NCBI GenBank assembly: GCA_035573715.1 | Contig: DATLZZ010000019.1 | Location: forward strand, 1 to 64,000 | Origin: JACPRL01 sp035573715 | GTDB lineage: Bacteria > Acidobacteriota > Terriglobia > Acidiferrales > 2-02-FULL-67-57 | DNA: 64,000 nucleotides | Direction of reading: 5' to 3' | Shown here: one piece after another, positions 27,862 to 37,742 of the stretch | Numbering within the stretch: the stretch's first letter is position 1 | Layout: every line of letters starts with the position of its first letter | Translations under genes and position numbers: made by a program | Notes under the pieces: generated by a model | Told to the model about the DNA's origin: nothing | Databases searched by the model: none | Seen by the model: the letters and a program-made list of their open reading frames with translations, nothing else

Positions 27862-28859
27862 TTCGACTCCGCGCACTGCTTTTCCTGATGCTTTCCGCCG
27901 CGTCGCTGGCAGCCGCTCAGCCGGCGCCTCCCGCCAACTCGGCGCCGCTCGCTCCTCCCGACTACATCCGCGAGTTGGAGCAGTGGAACGGCGTCGTGGA
28001 GGCCGTGGAGGCCGGCAAGCCCGACGCCATGCCTTCCCTGGAATCGCTGCCGCCGCAGTGGCGCGTCCAATGGAGAACTCAGCAGGTGGCCGTGGATACC
28101 GAGTGGCTGCGCCGCGGCATCGAGAACATCAGCCGGAATGAAAAGCAGGCGAAGGCCACGCGCGAGCGCCTGCGAGCGCGCCTGCAGGCGTTGCGAGAGG
28201 AAGCGCAGGCCCTGCAAGCCGAGGCCGAAGCGGTTGACCTCGCTCACGCGCGGCAGAGCTTGAATCACATCCTCAGCCGCCGCGAGTTCGCCGGCGTCAG
28301 CGGCCCTGACTGGTGGGACGAGCTGCGGTGGCGCATCAGCCAGTGGATTCAGGAGCTGCTGGCGTGGCTGTTCGGCCGGGTCGCGCGCGTCCCTTACGCC
28401 GGCGAGATTCTGCTCTGGCTGATTATTGCGGTGCTGGTGAGCGTAGTCGCCGTCTGGCTGGTGCGACTCTGGCGGAGTTCCACGCCGGAGTGGGCGCTGG
28501 AGACGGAATCGGCCGCGCCGCCCGCGCGCGATTGGAGCGAGTTGGCGCGGCTGGCCGTGGCTGCGGCGGAGCGCGGCGACTACCGCCAGGCGCTCCACTG
28601 GGCCTACTGGGCCACGGTCTACCGGCTAGAGAACCTCGGCGTGTGGACGGTGGATCGAAGCCGCACCCCACGGGAGTATCTGCGCCTGCTCCCGCCGCAG
28701 GATGCGCGCCAGCCGGTGCTGGCCGCGGTGACGCGCCGCGTCGAGAGCGTCTGGTACGGCGGGCAGTCGGCCACCAGGAAAGATTTCCATGAGGTTGTCA
28801 TCAGGGTGGAGTCGCTCGGATGCCTGTTCCCCTGGAGCCCGGAGACCGGAAGGTCTTAA
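27858..28859 (+). CDS. DUF4129 domain membrane protein
   Basis: This 333-residue protein has a signal peptide, a periplasmic coiled-coil segment rich in Arg and Glu, one membrane helix (EILLWLIIAVLVSVVAVWLV) and a C-terminal DUF4129 domain. Characteristic stretches are YRQALHWAYWATVYRLE and RTPREYLRLLPPQ. The domain is usually found beside transglutaminase-like, MoxR and DUF58 genes. The start at 27858 overlaps the upstream stop (ATGA). Confidence 0.82.
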   Translation: MIRLRALLFLMLSAASLAAAQPAPPANSAPLAPPDYIRELEQWNGVVEAVEAGKPDAMPSLESLPPQWRVQWRTQQVAVDTEWLRRGIENISRNEKQAKATRERLRARLQALREEAQALQAEAEAVDLAHARQSLNHILSRREFAGVSGPDWWDELRWRISQWIQELLAWLFGRVARVPYAGEILLWLIIAVLVSVVAVWLVRLWRSSTPEWALETESAAPPARDWSELARLAVAAAERGDYRQALHWAYWATVYRLENLGVWTVDRSRTPREYLRLLPPQDARQPVLAAVTRRVESVWYGGQSATRKDFHEVVIRVESLGCLFPWSPETGRS

Positions 28860-30010
28860 TCGTCGCCGGCGCGCTGCTGGTCGCGCTGGTGGTGGTGGTG
28901 GTGCTCACCTCGCCGCCGCCGCAGGAGGACAGTTTCTATCCCTCCAGTTACGGCACCGACTCCAACGGCGCCAAGGCGGCCTACCTGCTCTTGAAGGACC
29001 TGGGCTACGCAGTGGAGCGTTGGGAGCAATCCGCCACCGAGCTGCCCGCCGAGCCGGAGGGAGCGGTGCTCGTCCTGGCCGAGCCCTTCGTCGGCCCGAG
29101 CACCGCCGAGCGCGCCGCGTTGCGGCAGTTTGTCCTGCGCGGCGGGCGCGTGCTGGCCACCGGACCGCGCGCCCGCATCCTGATTCCCGCGCCGGATGCG
29201 AACCCCCAGCAGCGCAGTTGCGAGATGCGCCCGAAGAACTACTCCGCTCGCATTCCCTCGCCGTTGACCCGGGACGCGCCGGTGATTACGCTCGCCGCCC
29301 CGTTGTGCTTCGAGGAACCCTCCGGCGGCGCCTTGGGTGTTTTCGGCGATGGTAATCGCGTCGTGGTGGTCACCTACCGCCTCGGCTCCGGTCAGGTGAC
29401 TTGGTGGGCGGGCTCGACGCCGCTCACCAACTCTGGCATTCGCGAAACCGGCAACCTGGCGCTGCTGCTCAACTCGCTGGGGCCGCCCGAAGACACCTGG
29501 GTGCTGTGGGACGAGTACTACCACGGCCATCAGGGCTCGTTGGTGACCTACTTTCGCCGCACTCCCCTGCTGTGGGGGCTGTTGCAACTCGGAATTGTTT
29601 TTGCTGCGGTCTGCTTCGCCTACGCGCGGCGCTCGGGGCCGGTGCGGCCACTGGAAGTCGAGTCGCGGCTTTCACCTCTCGAATACGTCGAAACCGTGGG
29701 CGACCTCTATCACCGCGCCCACGCGGCGGCAGCCGCGGTGGGAGTTGCGTATCAGCGCTTCCGTTTTCTGCTGACCCAGCAGATGGGCGTGCCGCCGCGC
29801 GCCGGCGTGGAGGAAGTTGAACAGGCGCTGACGCGCCGCTTGGGCCGCCGCGATCCCGGCCTGCGAGCCACGCTGGAGCGCTGCCAGCGCGCCAGCCAAC
29901 GCGGCGACCTCAAGGACGAAGACGCCCTCTTGCTCATTCAGGCCCTGCACGAGTACGCTCGGCAGTTGCTTGTCAGGCCAGCCGGTCGGAGGACGCCCGC
30001 TCATGGTTGA
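28820..30010 (+). CDS. DUF4350 domain protein
   Basis: This 396-residue protein has an N-terminal membrane helix, then the DUF4350 domain, seen in SSYGTDSNGAKAAYLLLKDL and LRQFVLRGGRVLATGP, a GATase1-like fold. A second membrane helix (GLLQLGIVFAAVCFAYARR) separates it from a helical C-terminal part. It overlaps the end of the DUF4129 gene by 40 bases and the start of the MoxR gene by 8. The function is unknown. The family recurs in MoxR/DUF58 clusters. Confidence 0.82.
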   Translation: MPVPLEPGDRKVLIVAGALLVALVVVVVLTSPPPQEDSFYPSSYGTDSNGAKAAYLLLKDLGYAVERWEQSATELPAEPEGAVLVLAEPFVGPSTAERAALRQFVLRGGRVLATGPRARILIPAPDANPQQRSCEMRPKNYSARIPSPLTRDAPVITLAAPLCFEEPSGGALGVFGDGNRVVVVTYRLGSGQVTWWAGSTPLTNSGIRETGNLALLLNSLGPPEDTWVLWDEYYHGHQGSLVTYFRRTPLLWGLLQLGIVFAAVCFAYARRSGPVRPLEVESRLSPLEYVETVGDLYHRAHAAAAAVGVAYQRFRFLLTQQMGVPPRAGVEEVEQALTRRLGRRDPGLRATLERCQRASQRGDLKDEDALLLIQALHEYARQLLVRPAGRRTPAHG

Positions 30011-30953
30011 ACCTATCGCTCACCTCGCCGCGCATGTGCGCGCGCAACTGGCGCGGGTGATTGTCGGCCAGCCGGCGTTTGTCGACCAGTTGCTGGTGGT
30101 GCTGCTCTGCCGTGGGCACGCGTTGGTGGAAGGCGTGCCGGGGCTGGCGAAGACGCTGACGGTGAAGGCGCTGGCGCGGATTCTGCAACTGCGCTTCCAG
30201 CGGGTACAGTGCACGCCCGATCTGATGCCGGCCGACGTGCTGGGCACCAACGTCTTCAACACCGCCACCGGCGCCTTTGCGTTGCATCGCGGGCCCATCT
30301 TCACCAACCTGCTGCTGGTGGATGAAATCAACCGCACGCCGCCGCGCACGCAGTCGGCTTTGCTCGAAGCGATGGAGGAGCGGCAAGTGACCATCGACGG
30401 CACGCGCCACGCGCTGCCGGACTTCTTCACCGTGTTCGCCACGCAGAACCCGATTGAGTTCGAAGGCACCTATCCGCTGCCGGAAGCGCAGCTCGACCGC
30501 TTCCTGATGAAGATCCGCCTCGACTATCCGGCGGCGACAGAAGAATCGCGCATCCTGGAGGTGCACCAGCAGGGTTTCGATGCGCGCGAGCTCGACCGCA
30601 TGGAGCTGGCGCCGGTGGAGGCGGCGCTGCTCAACTCCGCCGTCGAGGGCGTCAAGAGCGTTCGGGTGGAGCCGGGCCTGTTCGGGTATATCGCCGAAGT
30701 GTGCCGGCGCACGCGCGACTGGCCCTCGCTGACGCTGGGCGCGAGCCCGCGCGCGGCGGTCAACCTGATGCTGGTGGCCAAGGCGCTGGCGGGCATCGAA
30801 GGGCGCGACTACATCATTCCCGACGACGTGAAGGCGGCCGCGCCCGCGGTGCTTCGTCACCGGCTGATTCTGCGGCCCGAGGCCGACCTCGAAGGGCTGA
30901 GCGCGGACTCGGTGATTGCCGACGTGCTGGCCGCGGTTCCGATTCCCAAGTGA
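30003..30953 (+). CDS. MoxR-family AAA+ ATPase
   Basis: This 316-residue ATPase has Walker A GVPGLAKT (about residues 42-49) and Walker B LLLVDEINR, followed by RTQSALLEAMEERQV and the sensor-1 stretch FFTVFATQNPIEFEGTYPLP. MoxR proteins are chaperone-like AAA+ enzymes that work with von Willebrand-type or DUF58 partners in envelope or complex assembly. The next gene encodes such a partner and overlaps by four bases (GTGA). The start ATG 30003 directly precedes the conserved MoxR core. Confidence 0.92.
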   Translation: MVEPIAHLAAHVRAQLARVIVGQPAFVDQLLVVLLCRGHALVEGVPGLAKTLTVKALARILQLRFQRVQCTPDLMPADVLGTNVFNTATGAFALHRGPIFTNLLLVDEINRTPPRTQSALLEAMEERQVTIDGTRHALPDFFTVFATQNPIEFEGTYPLPEAQLDRFLMKIRLDYPAATEESRILEVHQQGFDARELDRMELAPVEAALLNSAVEGVKSVRVEPGLFGYIAEVCRRTRDWPSLTLGASPRAAVNLMLVAKALAGIEGRDYIIPDDVKAAAPAVLRHRLILRPEADLEGLSADSVIADVLAAVPIPK

Positions 30954-32329
30954 GCGTTCCCAAACCCATTCTGCCGCCCGCGATTTCTGCGGTGGCGCGG
31001 CCCTACTCGCGGTGGCCGTTTGCCTTCGGCCCGCGCTTTTTTCTTGTCTTGCTGGTGGGATTGATCTGGCTCGGCCCGGCGTGGTGGGAGTGGCGGTTTC
31101 TGGCCGCCATGGCAGTGTGGGACTTGTTGGCGCTGGCGGCGTGGGCGACCGACCTGCGGCGGCTGCCGCAGCCGCAGCAGGTGGAGGTGCGCCGCGTGTG
31201 GTTGCGCCCGGCGGCGCTGGACACGCCGTCGTCAGTGCGCGTGGAGATTTCCAGCCGCGTGCCGGTTCCGCTTCGGGTGGAAGCGCTGGACGACGTTCCC
31301 GTCGCGCTGCGGTCGGAGCCGCCCCGGCTGGAGTTGAGGGTGGCGGCGCGCGCGCCGGCGCGCGGCGATTACGCCATTCACCCTCGGCAACGCGGCGACG
31401 CGCAGCTTGGCAATGTGTTCCTGCGCTATCAGAGCCCGTGGCGGCTGGCGGAGCGTTGGGCGGCGGCGCCGCTGGCGCAGACGGTGCGCGTCTACCCGAG
31501 CCTCGAGGAAGCGAAGCGACATCTGTTGTATCTCATCCGCGCCCGTCAAACGGAGCTGGAGAAGCGCCTGCGCCGCCAGCGCGGTCATGGGCGCGAGTTT
31601 GACTGCTTGCGCGAGTACCGCGACGGCGACGAGTTCCGCGACATCTGCTGGACGGCGACCGCGCGGCGCGGCAAGCTCATCACGCGCGTCTATCAGGTGG
31701 AGCGCAGCCAGACACTCTGGCTGGTGCTCGACGCCGGGCGCCTGCTGCGCGCCCGCGTGGGCGCGCTGACCAAGCTCGACCACGCCGCCAACGCCGCGTT
31801 GGGGCTGGCGCAGGTGGCGCTTCATTCCGGCGACCGCGTGGCGCTGCTCGCCTACGGCCGCGCGCCTCAACATCTGGTGCCGCCCGCCAACGGTCGTGCG
31901 CACCTGCGCGTGCTGCTGGAGCGGCTGGCGCAGGTGCAGGCGCAGCCGTTTGAAGCCGACCATCTGCGCGCCGCGCAAACGCTGTTGACCGCGCAGAAGC
32001 AGCGAGCGCTGGTGGTGTGGATTACCGACCTGGCGGAGACCGCGGCGACGCCCGACGTTATTGAGAGCGTGCAGCAGCTCACCCGGCGCCACCTGGTGCT
32101 GTTCCTGGTGATTGGCCAGCCGGAGATGGCGGCGCTGGCCGCCGCGCGTCCGGCCGATGCGGTGCAGATGTATCGCTACGTCGCCGCGCAGGAAGTCGTG
32201 CACCGGCGCGAGGTTCTGCTGCGGCAGTTGCGCCAGCACGGCGCGCTGGCGCTGCAAGTCGACGCCGGGCGGCTTTCCACCGCGCTGGTGAACCACTACC
32301 TGCAAATCAAGGAGCGGGCGCTGCTTTAG
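30950..32329 (+). CDS. DUF58 domain protein, MoxR partner
   Basis: This 459-residue protein starts at GTG 30950. It has two N-terminal membrane helices (FFLVLLVGLIWLGPAWW region), a beta-rich section, and a DUF58 motif GREFDCLREYRDGDEFRDIC, which precedes a vWA-like domain (LVLDAGRLLR, RALVVWITDLAETAATPDVI). The pairing with MoxR is conserved across bacteria. It converges with the SpoIIM-like gene, overlapping it by 23 bases. Confidence 0.9.
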   Translation: MSVPKPILPPAISAVARPYSRWPFAFGPRFFLVLLVGLIWLGPAWWEWRFLAAMAVWDLLALAAWATDLRRLPQPQQVEVRRVWLRPAALDTPSSVRVEISSRVPVPLRVEALDDVPVALRSEPPRLELRVAARAPARGDYAIHPRQRGDAQLGNVFLRYQSPWRLAERWAAAPLAQTVRVYPSLEEAKRHLLYLIRARQTELEKRLRRQRGHGREFDCLREYRDGDEFRDICWTATARRGKLITRVYQVERSQTLWLVLDAGRLLRARVGALTKLDHAANAALGLAQVALHSGDRVALLAYGRAPQHLVPPANGRAHLRVLLERLAQVQAQPFEADHLRAAQTLLTAQKQRALVVWITDLAETAATPDVIESVQQLTRRHLVLFLVIGQPEMAALAAARPADAVQMYRYVAAQEVVHRREVLLRQLRQHGALALQVDAGRLSTALVNHYLQIKERALL

Positions 32330-33272
32330 GGCGCGCGGCCCAGCCGAGATAGAGCGCCAGGGCGCAGCCGAGCAGGGCGGCCAGCAGGAACTTCAGGGGC
32401 ACGGGCAAGTCGGTGGGAGAAACGAACCCTTCGACGACGCCGGCAATCAAGAGCAGGGGAATCGTGCCAAGCACCAGCCGCGCTCCTTGCCCGCCGGCCA
32501 GGCGCAGCGAGTCGCGGCGCGGCAGCAGCCCGGGGAAGAGCAGCCCGCGCGCCAGCAGCAGTCCGGCACCGCCGGCAATGAAGATGGCCGGCAGCTCCAG
32601 CACACCGTGCGGCGCCACGAAGCTCCAGAAGGCCACGCTCATGCCGGCCTGGTGGCAGGCGGCGCTGATGACGCCAATCAGCAGGCCGTTCATCGCCATC
32701 ATGTAGACGGTTCCGATGCCGGCGGTAATACCGAGTGCGAAGGTGGTGAAGGAGACGGCGAGGTTATTGGTCAGGATTTGGCTCGAGGCCAGCGGCTTGA
32801 TGGTGAGGATGCTGTGCGTCCACATCTCGCGCCGGTCGATGGTGTCGCTCATGTGGGCGCCCAGCAGGAAGCGCTGGAAGCCCGGGTCGCCCAAGCTGAC
32901 CAGGTAGCCGGCCACGCCCACGGCAAAAAAAATCACAAAGGCTGCGACGGTGTAAGGCAGCGTCTCGCGAAAAACTTGCGGGTAGGTCTCGCGATAGAAG
33001 TGCAGGATGCCGCGGGGGCGGCTGCGGCGGCCCATATAGATGAGGTTGTGGGCGCGCGCCAGCAGTTGGTTCAGGTAGTCGGCGACCGAGCGGCTGGCGG
33101 GGTCTTCGCGCACCGCGGCCAAATCGGAGGCCGCCTGACGGTATAATAGCGCCAGCTCCTGGAGCTCCGCATGCGACAACGCCGACAACCCGCGCCGCCC
33201 GCAGCGCTCGACCAGCGCTTCCAGGCGGTTCCAGTGCGCCCGCCGTTTGCGCAGCCACCAGGCCGAAATCAT
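32307..33272 (-). CDS. SpoIIM-like (stage II sporulation M family) membrane protein
   Basis: This 321-residue protein starts with MISAWWLRKRRAHWNRLEAL and has five or more membrane helices, with the family stretch MNGLLIGVISAACHQAGMS and FVAPHGVLELPAIFIAGGAG. SpoIIM homologues are widespread in non-sporulating bacteria beside RDD, MoxR and DUF58 genes, as here, and their role there is unknown. A GGGAGG ribosome-binding site precedes the ATG. The divergent RDD gene starts only two bases away. Confidence 0.88.
   Translation of the reverse strand: MISAWWLRKRRAHWNRLEALVERCGRRGLSALSHAELQELALLYRQAASDLAAVREDPASRSVADYLNQLLARAHNLIYMGRRSRPRGILHFYRETYPQVFRETLPYTVAAFVIFFAVGVAGYLVSLGDPGFQRFLLGAHMSDTIDRREMWTHSILTIKPLASSQILTNNLAVSFTTFALGITAGIGTVYMMAMNGLLIGVISAACHQAGMSVAFWSFVAPHGVLELPAIFIAGGAGLLLARGLLFPGLLPRRDSLRLAGGQGARLVLGTIPLLLIAGVVEGFVSPTDLPVPLKFLLAALLGCALALYLGWAARPKAAPAP
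33142..33147 (+). promoter_or_regulatory. Candidate -10 for the RDD gene, inside spoIIM
   Basis: A TATAAT on the plus strand lies 128 bases before the RDD ATG, inside the divergent SpoIIM-like gene. No good -35 is visible, so it is only a candidate. It is notable because the two start codons leave no room for a conventional intergenic promoter. Confidence 0.25.
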
Positions 33273-33274
33273 CC

Positions 33275-34033
33275 ATGACCTCCCTCGACAAGCTTACCAT
33301 CGACACGCCGGAGCAGACAGCCTTGGAGTTTCCGCTGGCGGGCATCGGCAGCCGCTTTCTGGCCCTCGCCATTGACCTGCTGATCCAGTTCATCGCCTTC
33401 TTGGTCCTGTTCCTCGGGTTCAGCGTACTGAGCGGGGCGCTCAACTTCTGGCTGCCGGGTGCGTCGACCTGGGCAATGGCTGGCTTTGTCCTGATGATTT
33501 TCCTGCTGACGTTCGGCTACTTCGCTTTCTTTGAGGCCCTCTGGAACGGGCAGACGCCTGGCAAGCGCTATACGCGGCTGCGGGTGATCAAGGATTCCGG
33601 GCGGCCGATCACGGTGAACGAAGCCATTGCCCGCAACCTGCTGCGCATCGTGGACCAGATGCCGGGGATTTACGCCGTGGGCATCGTCACCATGCTCATC
33701 AGCCGACAGAACAAGCGCCTGGGCGATTACGTGGCCGGCACGGTGGTGGTGCACGAGAAGCCGCTCGAGGACGTAAAGCCGGCTTGGGAAGTGGCGGAAA
33801 AGCCGATGGGGGTTGTCTACCAGGCGGCGCGGCTTTCAGCAGAAGAGTTCGAGCTGATTGAAACTTTTCTTCAGCGCCGCGCCTTCCTCAGTGAGGACGT
33901 GCGGCGCGACATGGCTCGCCAGATCGCCGACCGCATGGCGAGAACGCTGAGCGTCGCGTCCGAGCAGCGGCCCTCGGCCGAGGCATTTCTGGAGGCCCTA
34001 GCGCAGGAGCGCCGCGCCCTCGGCGCCCGCTGA
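33275..34033 (+). CDS. RDD family membrane protein
   Basis: This 252-residue protein has an N-terminal region with FPLAGIGSRFLALAIDLLIQ, in which the R...D of the RDD motif is visible, followed by two or three helices and WNGQTPGKRYTRLRVIKDSG, the usual cytoplasmic signature. A soluble C-terminal tail follows. Some RDD proteins are reported as ion transporters. The role here is unknown. It is divergent from the SpoIIM-like gene with two bases between start codons and lacks an evident ribosome-binding site. Confidence 0.86.
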   Translation: MTSLDKLTIDTPEQTALEFPLAGIGSRFLALAIDLLIQFIAFLVLFLGFSVLSGALNFWLPGASTWAMAGFVLMIFLLTFGYFAFFEALWNGQTPGKRYTRLRVIKDSGRPITVNEAIARNLLRIVDQMPGIYAVGIVTMLISRQNKRLGDYVAGTVVVHEKPLEDVKPAWEVAEKPMGVVYQAARLSAEEFELIETFLQRRAFLSEDVRRDMARQIADRMARTLSVASEQRPSAEAFLEALAQERRALGAR

Positions 34034-34121
34034 ACGATATGAGGCGAAGCCCTAGCGCCCCGCCAGATCCTTTGGCGCGCTCAAGTAGCCGACCACCCGG
34101 GAATCGAACTTGAGCCGTCTT

Positions 34122-34161
34122 GCGGGCGTTCGTCCCGACGCCGGTGGGGACGGAAGCCCGC
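34122..34161. other. Stem-loop downstream of the RDD gene
   Basis: GCGGGC and GCCCGC pair as the outer arm and CGTCCC with GGGACG as the inner arm around a short loop. There is no T-run after it, so it is not a classical terminator. The 200 bases between the RDD gene and the tRNA hold nothing else I can identify. Confidence 0.35.
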
Positions 34162-34236
34162 AGGCGAAATCCCGAGCGCCAGCGAGGGACCTCAAAGCAT
34201 GGCGGACTGAAGACGAGAAAGCTGCAATGAACAGGT

Positions 34237-34311
34237 TGGTAGGGGTACCGGGAATCGAACCCGGGTTTCCAGATTGAGAATCTGGCGTCCTAGCCCCTAG
34301 ACGATACCCCC
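34237..34311 (-). tRNA. tRNA-Glu (anticodon CTC)
   Basis: Read on the minus strand, the acceptor GGGGGTA pairs with TACCCCT (with one G-U), the anticodon stem-loop is CCAGA-TTCTCAA-TCTGG giving anticodon CTC (codon GAG), and the T arm contains GGGTTCGATTCCCGG. CCA is encoded at 34237-34239 and the discriminator is A. A strong promoter lies upstream. Confidence 0.95.
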
Positions 34312-34348
34312 GGAAAAACCAAGAGGCTACCCTGTTACGGCAATCTCA

Positions 34349-34377
34349 TTTATAGCCCGGGGCGACAGGAGCGTCAA
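34349..34377 (-). promoter_or_regulatory. Promoter of tRNA-Glu
   Basis: On the minus strand TTGACG (34372-34377) and TATAAA (34349-34354) are separated by 17 bases and lie 38 bases upstream of the tRNA 5' end. The -35 overlaps the final codons of the ferritin-like gene. Confidence 0.65.
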
Positions 34378-34910
34378 GCGGGGTCGCCAGCGCTGTAGGC
34401 GGCGCGAATTGCTTCTTTCGGTGGTGGCGCCTCCCACGGAGGGAACAACCGCGCCAACCGATGACTCAAAACCTTGGAGCGGAAGTAGCGCTCGTGCTCC
34501 CACTCCACTTCCGCCATCGTCAGCAGACAGGGAATCAAGTCCTCGCGGCCACAAGCGCGCGCCTGCCGCGCGGCTTCTTCGTATTCGCGGATGTTGCGGC
34601 TCTCGAGCCACCCCGCCGCATACATCGGCGCAAACCAGCCGGAAACACGACAAAGCAGACTAAGCACGCGTCCCACCAGCGCGGCCCGCGCTTCTCGCAG
34701 TGCGCTGGGCCAAGCGCTCAGCTCGCGCAGCATCTCGCCCACCAGATGCCGATGGTGCAACTCCTCCTCTTCGATCTTCTGAATCTGGCGGCGTTCCTCT
34801 GGGTCGCCTACCGATCGCCAGTGTCTGCGATAGGCGCGCGCCGCGGCCAGCTCGCCCGAGTGCGCCTTTTGCAGGATTTCGATGAAGCGCGAGGCAGGGT
34901 AAGGACTCAT
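34374..34910 (-). CDS. Ferritin-like di-iron domain protein
   Basis: This 178-residue helical protein shows a likely di-iron set: SGELAAARAYRRHW (helix 1 Glu), EEEELHHRHLVGEML (helix 2 E..ExxH), ESRNIREYEEAAR (helix 3 Glu) and EVEWEHERYFRSK (helix 4 ExxxE/H). The layout resembles rubrerythrin or COQ7-type proteins. No rubredoxin cysteines are present, so it is probably a short ferritin-like oxidase of unknown substrate. The start ATG 34910 was chosen because the helical domain begins there. The preceding frame is low complexity. Confidence 0.7.
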   Translation of the reverse strand: MSPYPASRFIEILQKAHSGELAAARAYRRHWRSVGDPEERRQIQKIEEEELHHRHLVGEMLRELSAWPSALREARAALVGRVLSLLCRVSGWFAPMYAAGWLESRNIREYEEAARQARACGREDLIPCLLTMAEVEWEHERYFRSKVLSHRLARLFPPWEAPPPKEAIRAAYSAGDPA

Positions 34911-34977
34911 TAGCAACTCCGCCCTCCAGCTGTGCACTCGGTAGTACGACCGGCCTGCGGCCGAAGACGCATGCGGT

Positions 34978-35006
34978 TTGACTTGCAAGCAGGCGACCGC
35001 TAGCAT
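34978..35006 (+). promoter_or_regulatory. Candidate trp operon promoter
   Basis: TTGACT (34978-34983) and TAGCAT (35001-35006) with a 17-base spacer lie 33 bases before the trpC start. GGAGAAGG precedes the GTG. No attenuator-type leader peptide with tandem Trp codons is visible. Confidence 0.45.
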
Positions 35007-35038
35007 ACAGGTTTCTTCCTTCACCGGAGAAGGCAACC

Positions 35039-35851
35039 GTGGCGAGCAGCCCGCGGACACAAACGGCGGACATGCTGGAGCGCATCCTCGCCGCCCGCCG
35101 CCAGGCGCTCGCTCAGGCCAAGCAGATGACGCCAGCGGCCAAACTCGAAGAGCGCGCGGCCGCGGCGTCGCCGCCACGCGACTTCGCCGCCGCGCTGCGG
35201 CGCGATGGACTCAACATCGTCGCCGAGCTCAAGAAGGCGTCGCCCTCGCGCGGCCTCCTGCGCCCCCGCTACAATCCCGCCGCGCTCGCTCCGGCGCTCG
35301 AAGCCGCCGGCGCCTGCGCCCTGTCTGTTCTGACCGAGCCGGAGTTCTTCCGCGGTTCGCTCGAAGATCTGCAGACCGTGGCCAAGCTGGTCGGTGTGCC
35401 GGTGCTGCGCAAGGACTTTCTCTTCGATTCCTATCAGCTCTTCGAGGCCCGCGCCGCCGGCGCCGACGCGTTTCTCCTCATTGCGGCCATCCTGTCGGCG
35501 GCGGAGCTGCGGTTGCTCCTCACGCTCGGCAGGCAATTGGGCATGTCCGCGCTGGTGGAAGTTCACACGGCCGACGAGCTGGCGCGCGCGCTGGACGCCG
35601 AGGCCGAGATTATCGGCGTCAACAACCGCGACCTGAAAACTTTCTCGGTGGATATCGAGACCTCGCTGCGGCTCGTTGAGGCCGTTCCCGACGCCTGCCT
35701 GGTGGTCAGTGAGAGTGGCCTGTGGTCGAACGACGACTTGCAGCGTCTGCGCGCCGCCGGGTTTGACGCTTTTCTCATTGGCGAACACCTGATGCGGGCA
35801 ACCGAGCCAGCGGCGGCGCTGGCGCAACTGCAAACCGGAGAGACGAAATGA
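35039..35851 (+). CDS. trpC: Indole-3-glycerol phosphate synthase
   Basis: This 270-residue TIM-barrel enzyme makes indole-3-glycerol phosphate in tryptophan synthesis. Family motifs are IVAELKKASPSRGLL, LRKDFLFDSYQLFEARAAGA, VEVHTADELARAL, GVNNRDLKTF and VSESGLWSNDDL. The start GTG 35039 has a nearby GGAGAAGG site. ATG 35072 is the alternative. It heads a trpC-F-B-A run. trpE, trpG and trpD are not in this window. Confidence 0.96.
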   Translation: MASSPRTQTADMLERILAARRQALAQAKQMTPAAKLEERAAAASPPRDFAAALRRDGLNIVAELKKASPSRGLLRPRYNPAALAPALEAAGACALSVLTEPEFFRGSLEDLQTVAKLVGVPVLRKDFLFDSYQLFEARAAGADAFLLIAAILSAAELRLLLTLGRQLGMSALVEVHTADELARALDAEAEIIGVNNRDLKTFSVDIETSLRLVEAVPDACLVVSESGLWSNDDLQRLRAAGFDAFLIGEHLMRATEPAAALAQLQTGETK

Positions 35852-36480
35852 TTCGCGTGAAAATCTGCGGCATCACCACGCTCGATGACGCTCTGGTGGC
35901 TGCGGCTGCCGGCGCCGATGCGGTGGGCTTCAATTTCTGCCCGGAATCACCGCGCTACCTCGAGCCCGCTCGCGCCGCGGAGATCGTCGCGCTGCTGTCG
36001 CCTTTCGTGACTCCTGTGGGCGTGTTTGTGAATGAAGCGCCGCTGCGCATCGAGCGCATCGCTCGCGCTGCCCGCGTCCGCGCCGTGCAACTTCATGGCG
36101 ACGAGGAACCCGCCGAGGTCGAAGCGCTGACTTCCAAAGGCCACAAGGTTGTGAAAGCGTTTCGCATGGGGCGCAGGTTTCGCGCTGCGGAACTGAAGAA
36201 CTACTCGAGCGCTGCCGCCTTTCTTCTGGACTCCGAGGTCAAAGGCAAGCGCGGCGGCACCGGCAAGTCGTTCGACTGGCGCAAGGCGCGCCCCGCCAAC
36301 CGCCACGGGCGCATCCTGCTCGCCGGCGGGCTCACGGTTGAGAACGTCGCCGAGGCCATCCAGCAGGCGCAGCCCTATGGCGTCGACGTTTGCAGCGGCG
36401 TCGAAAGCCAGCCCGGCGTCAAAGACCACGCGCTCCTGCGCGCCTTCATTCGCGCCGCCAAGAGCGTCGCGGTGGCCTGA
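35848..36480 (+). CDS. trpF: Phosphoribosylanthranilate isomerase
   Basis: This 210-residue TIM-barrel enzyme performs the Amadori rearrangement before TrpC. It shows VKICGITTLDDALVAAAAGA (catalytic Cys) and GFNFCPESPRYL, and a later LLAGGLTVENVAEAI with GVDVCSGVESQPGVKD. The ATG overlaps the trpC stop (ATGA). Confidence 0.95.
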   Translation: MIRVKICGITTLDDALVAAAAGADAVGFNFCPESPRYLEPARAAEIVALLSPFVTPVGVFVNEAPLRIERIARAARVRAVQLHGDEEPAEVEALTSKGHKVVKAFRMGRRFRAAELKNYSSAAAFLLDSEVKGKRGGTGKSFDWRKARPANRHGRILLAGGLTVENVAEAIQQAQPYGVDVCSGVESQPGVKDHALLRAFIRAAKSVAVA

Positions 36481-37704
<1,224 letters not shown>

Positions 37705-37716
<12 letters not shown>

Positions 37717-37735
37717 GCGAAGCGAAGGATCTCAG
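37705..37735. repeat. 31-base dispersed repeat, family A, copy 2 (provides trpB stop)
   Basis: Identical over 31 bases to 10777-10807. Its TTGTCATCCTGA is read as Leu-Ser-Ser-stop at the end of trpB, and the rest occupies the gap before trpA. Confidence 0.9.
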
Positions 37736-37742
37736 AGCAGGA

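Noticed and set aside
34097..34109. A 13-base match (CCGGGAATCGAAC) to the T arm of the adjacent tRNA-Glu, considered as a tRNA fragment or attachment site.
   Set aside because: The flanking bases do not form a T stem or acceptor, the match is short and no integrase gene or longer duplication is present.
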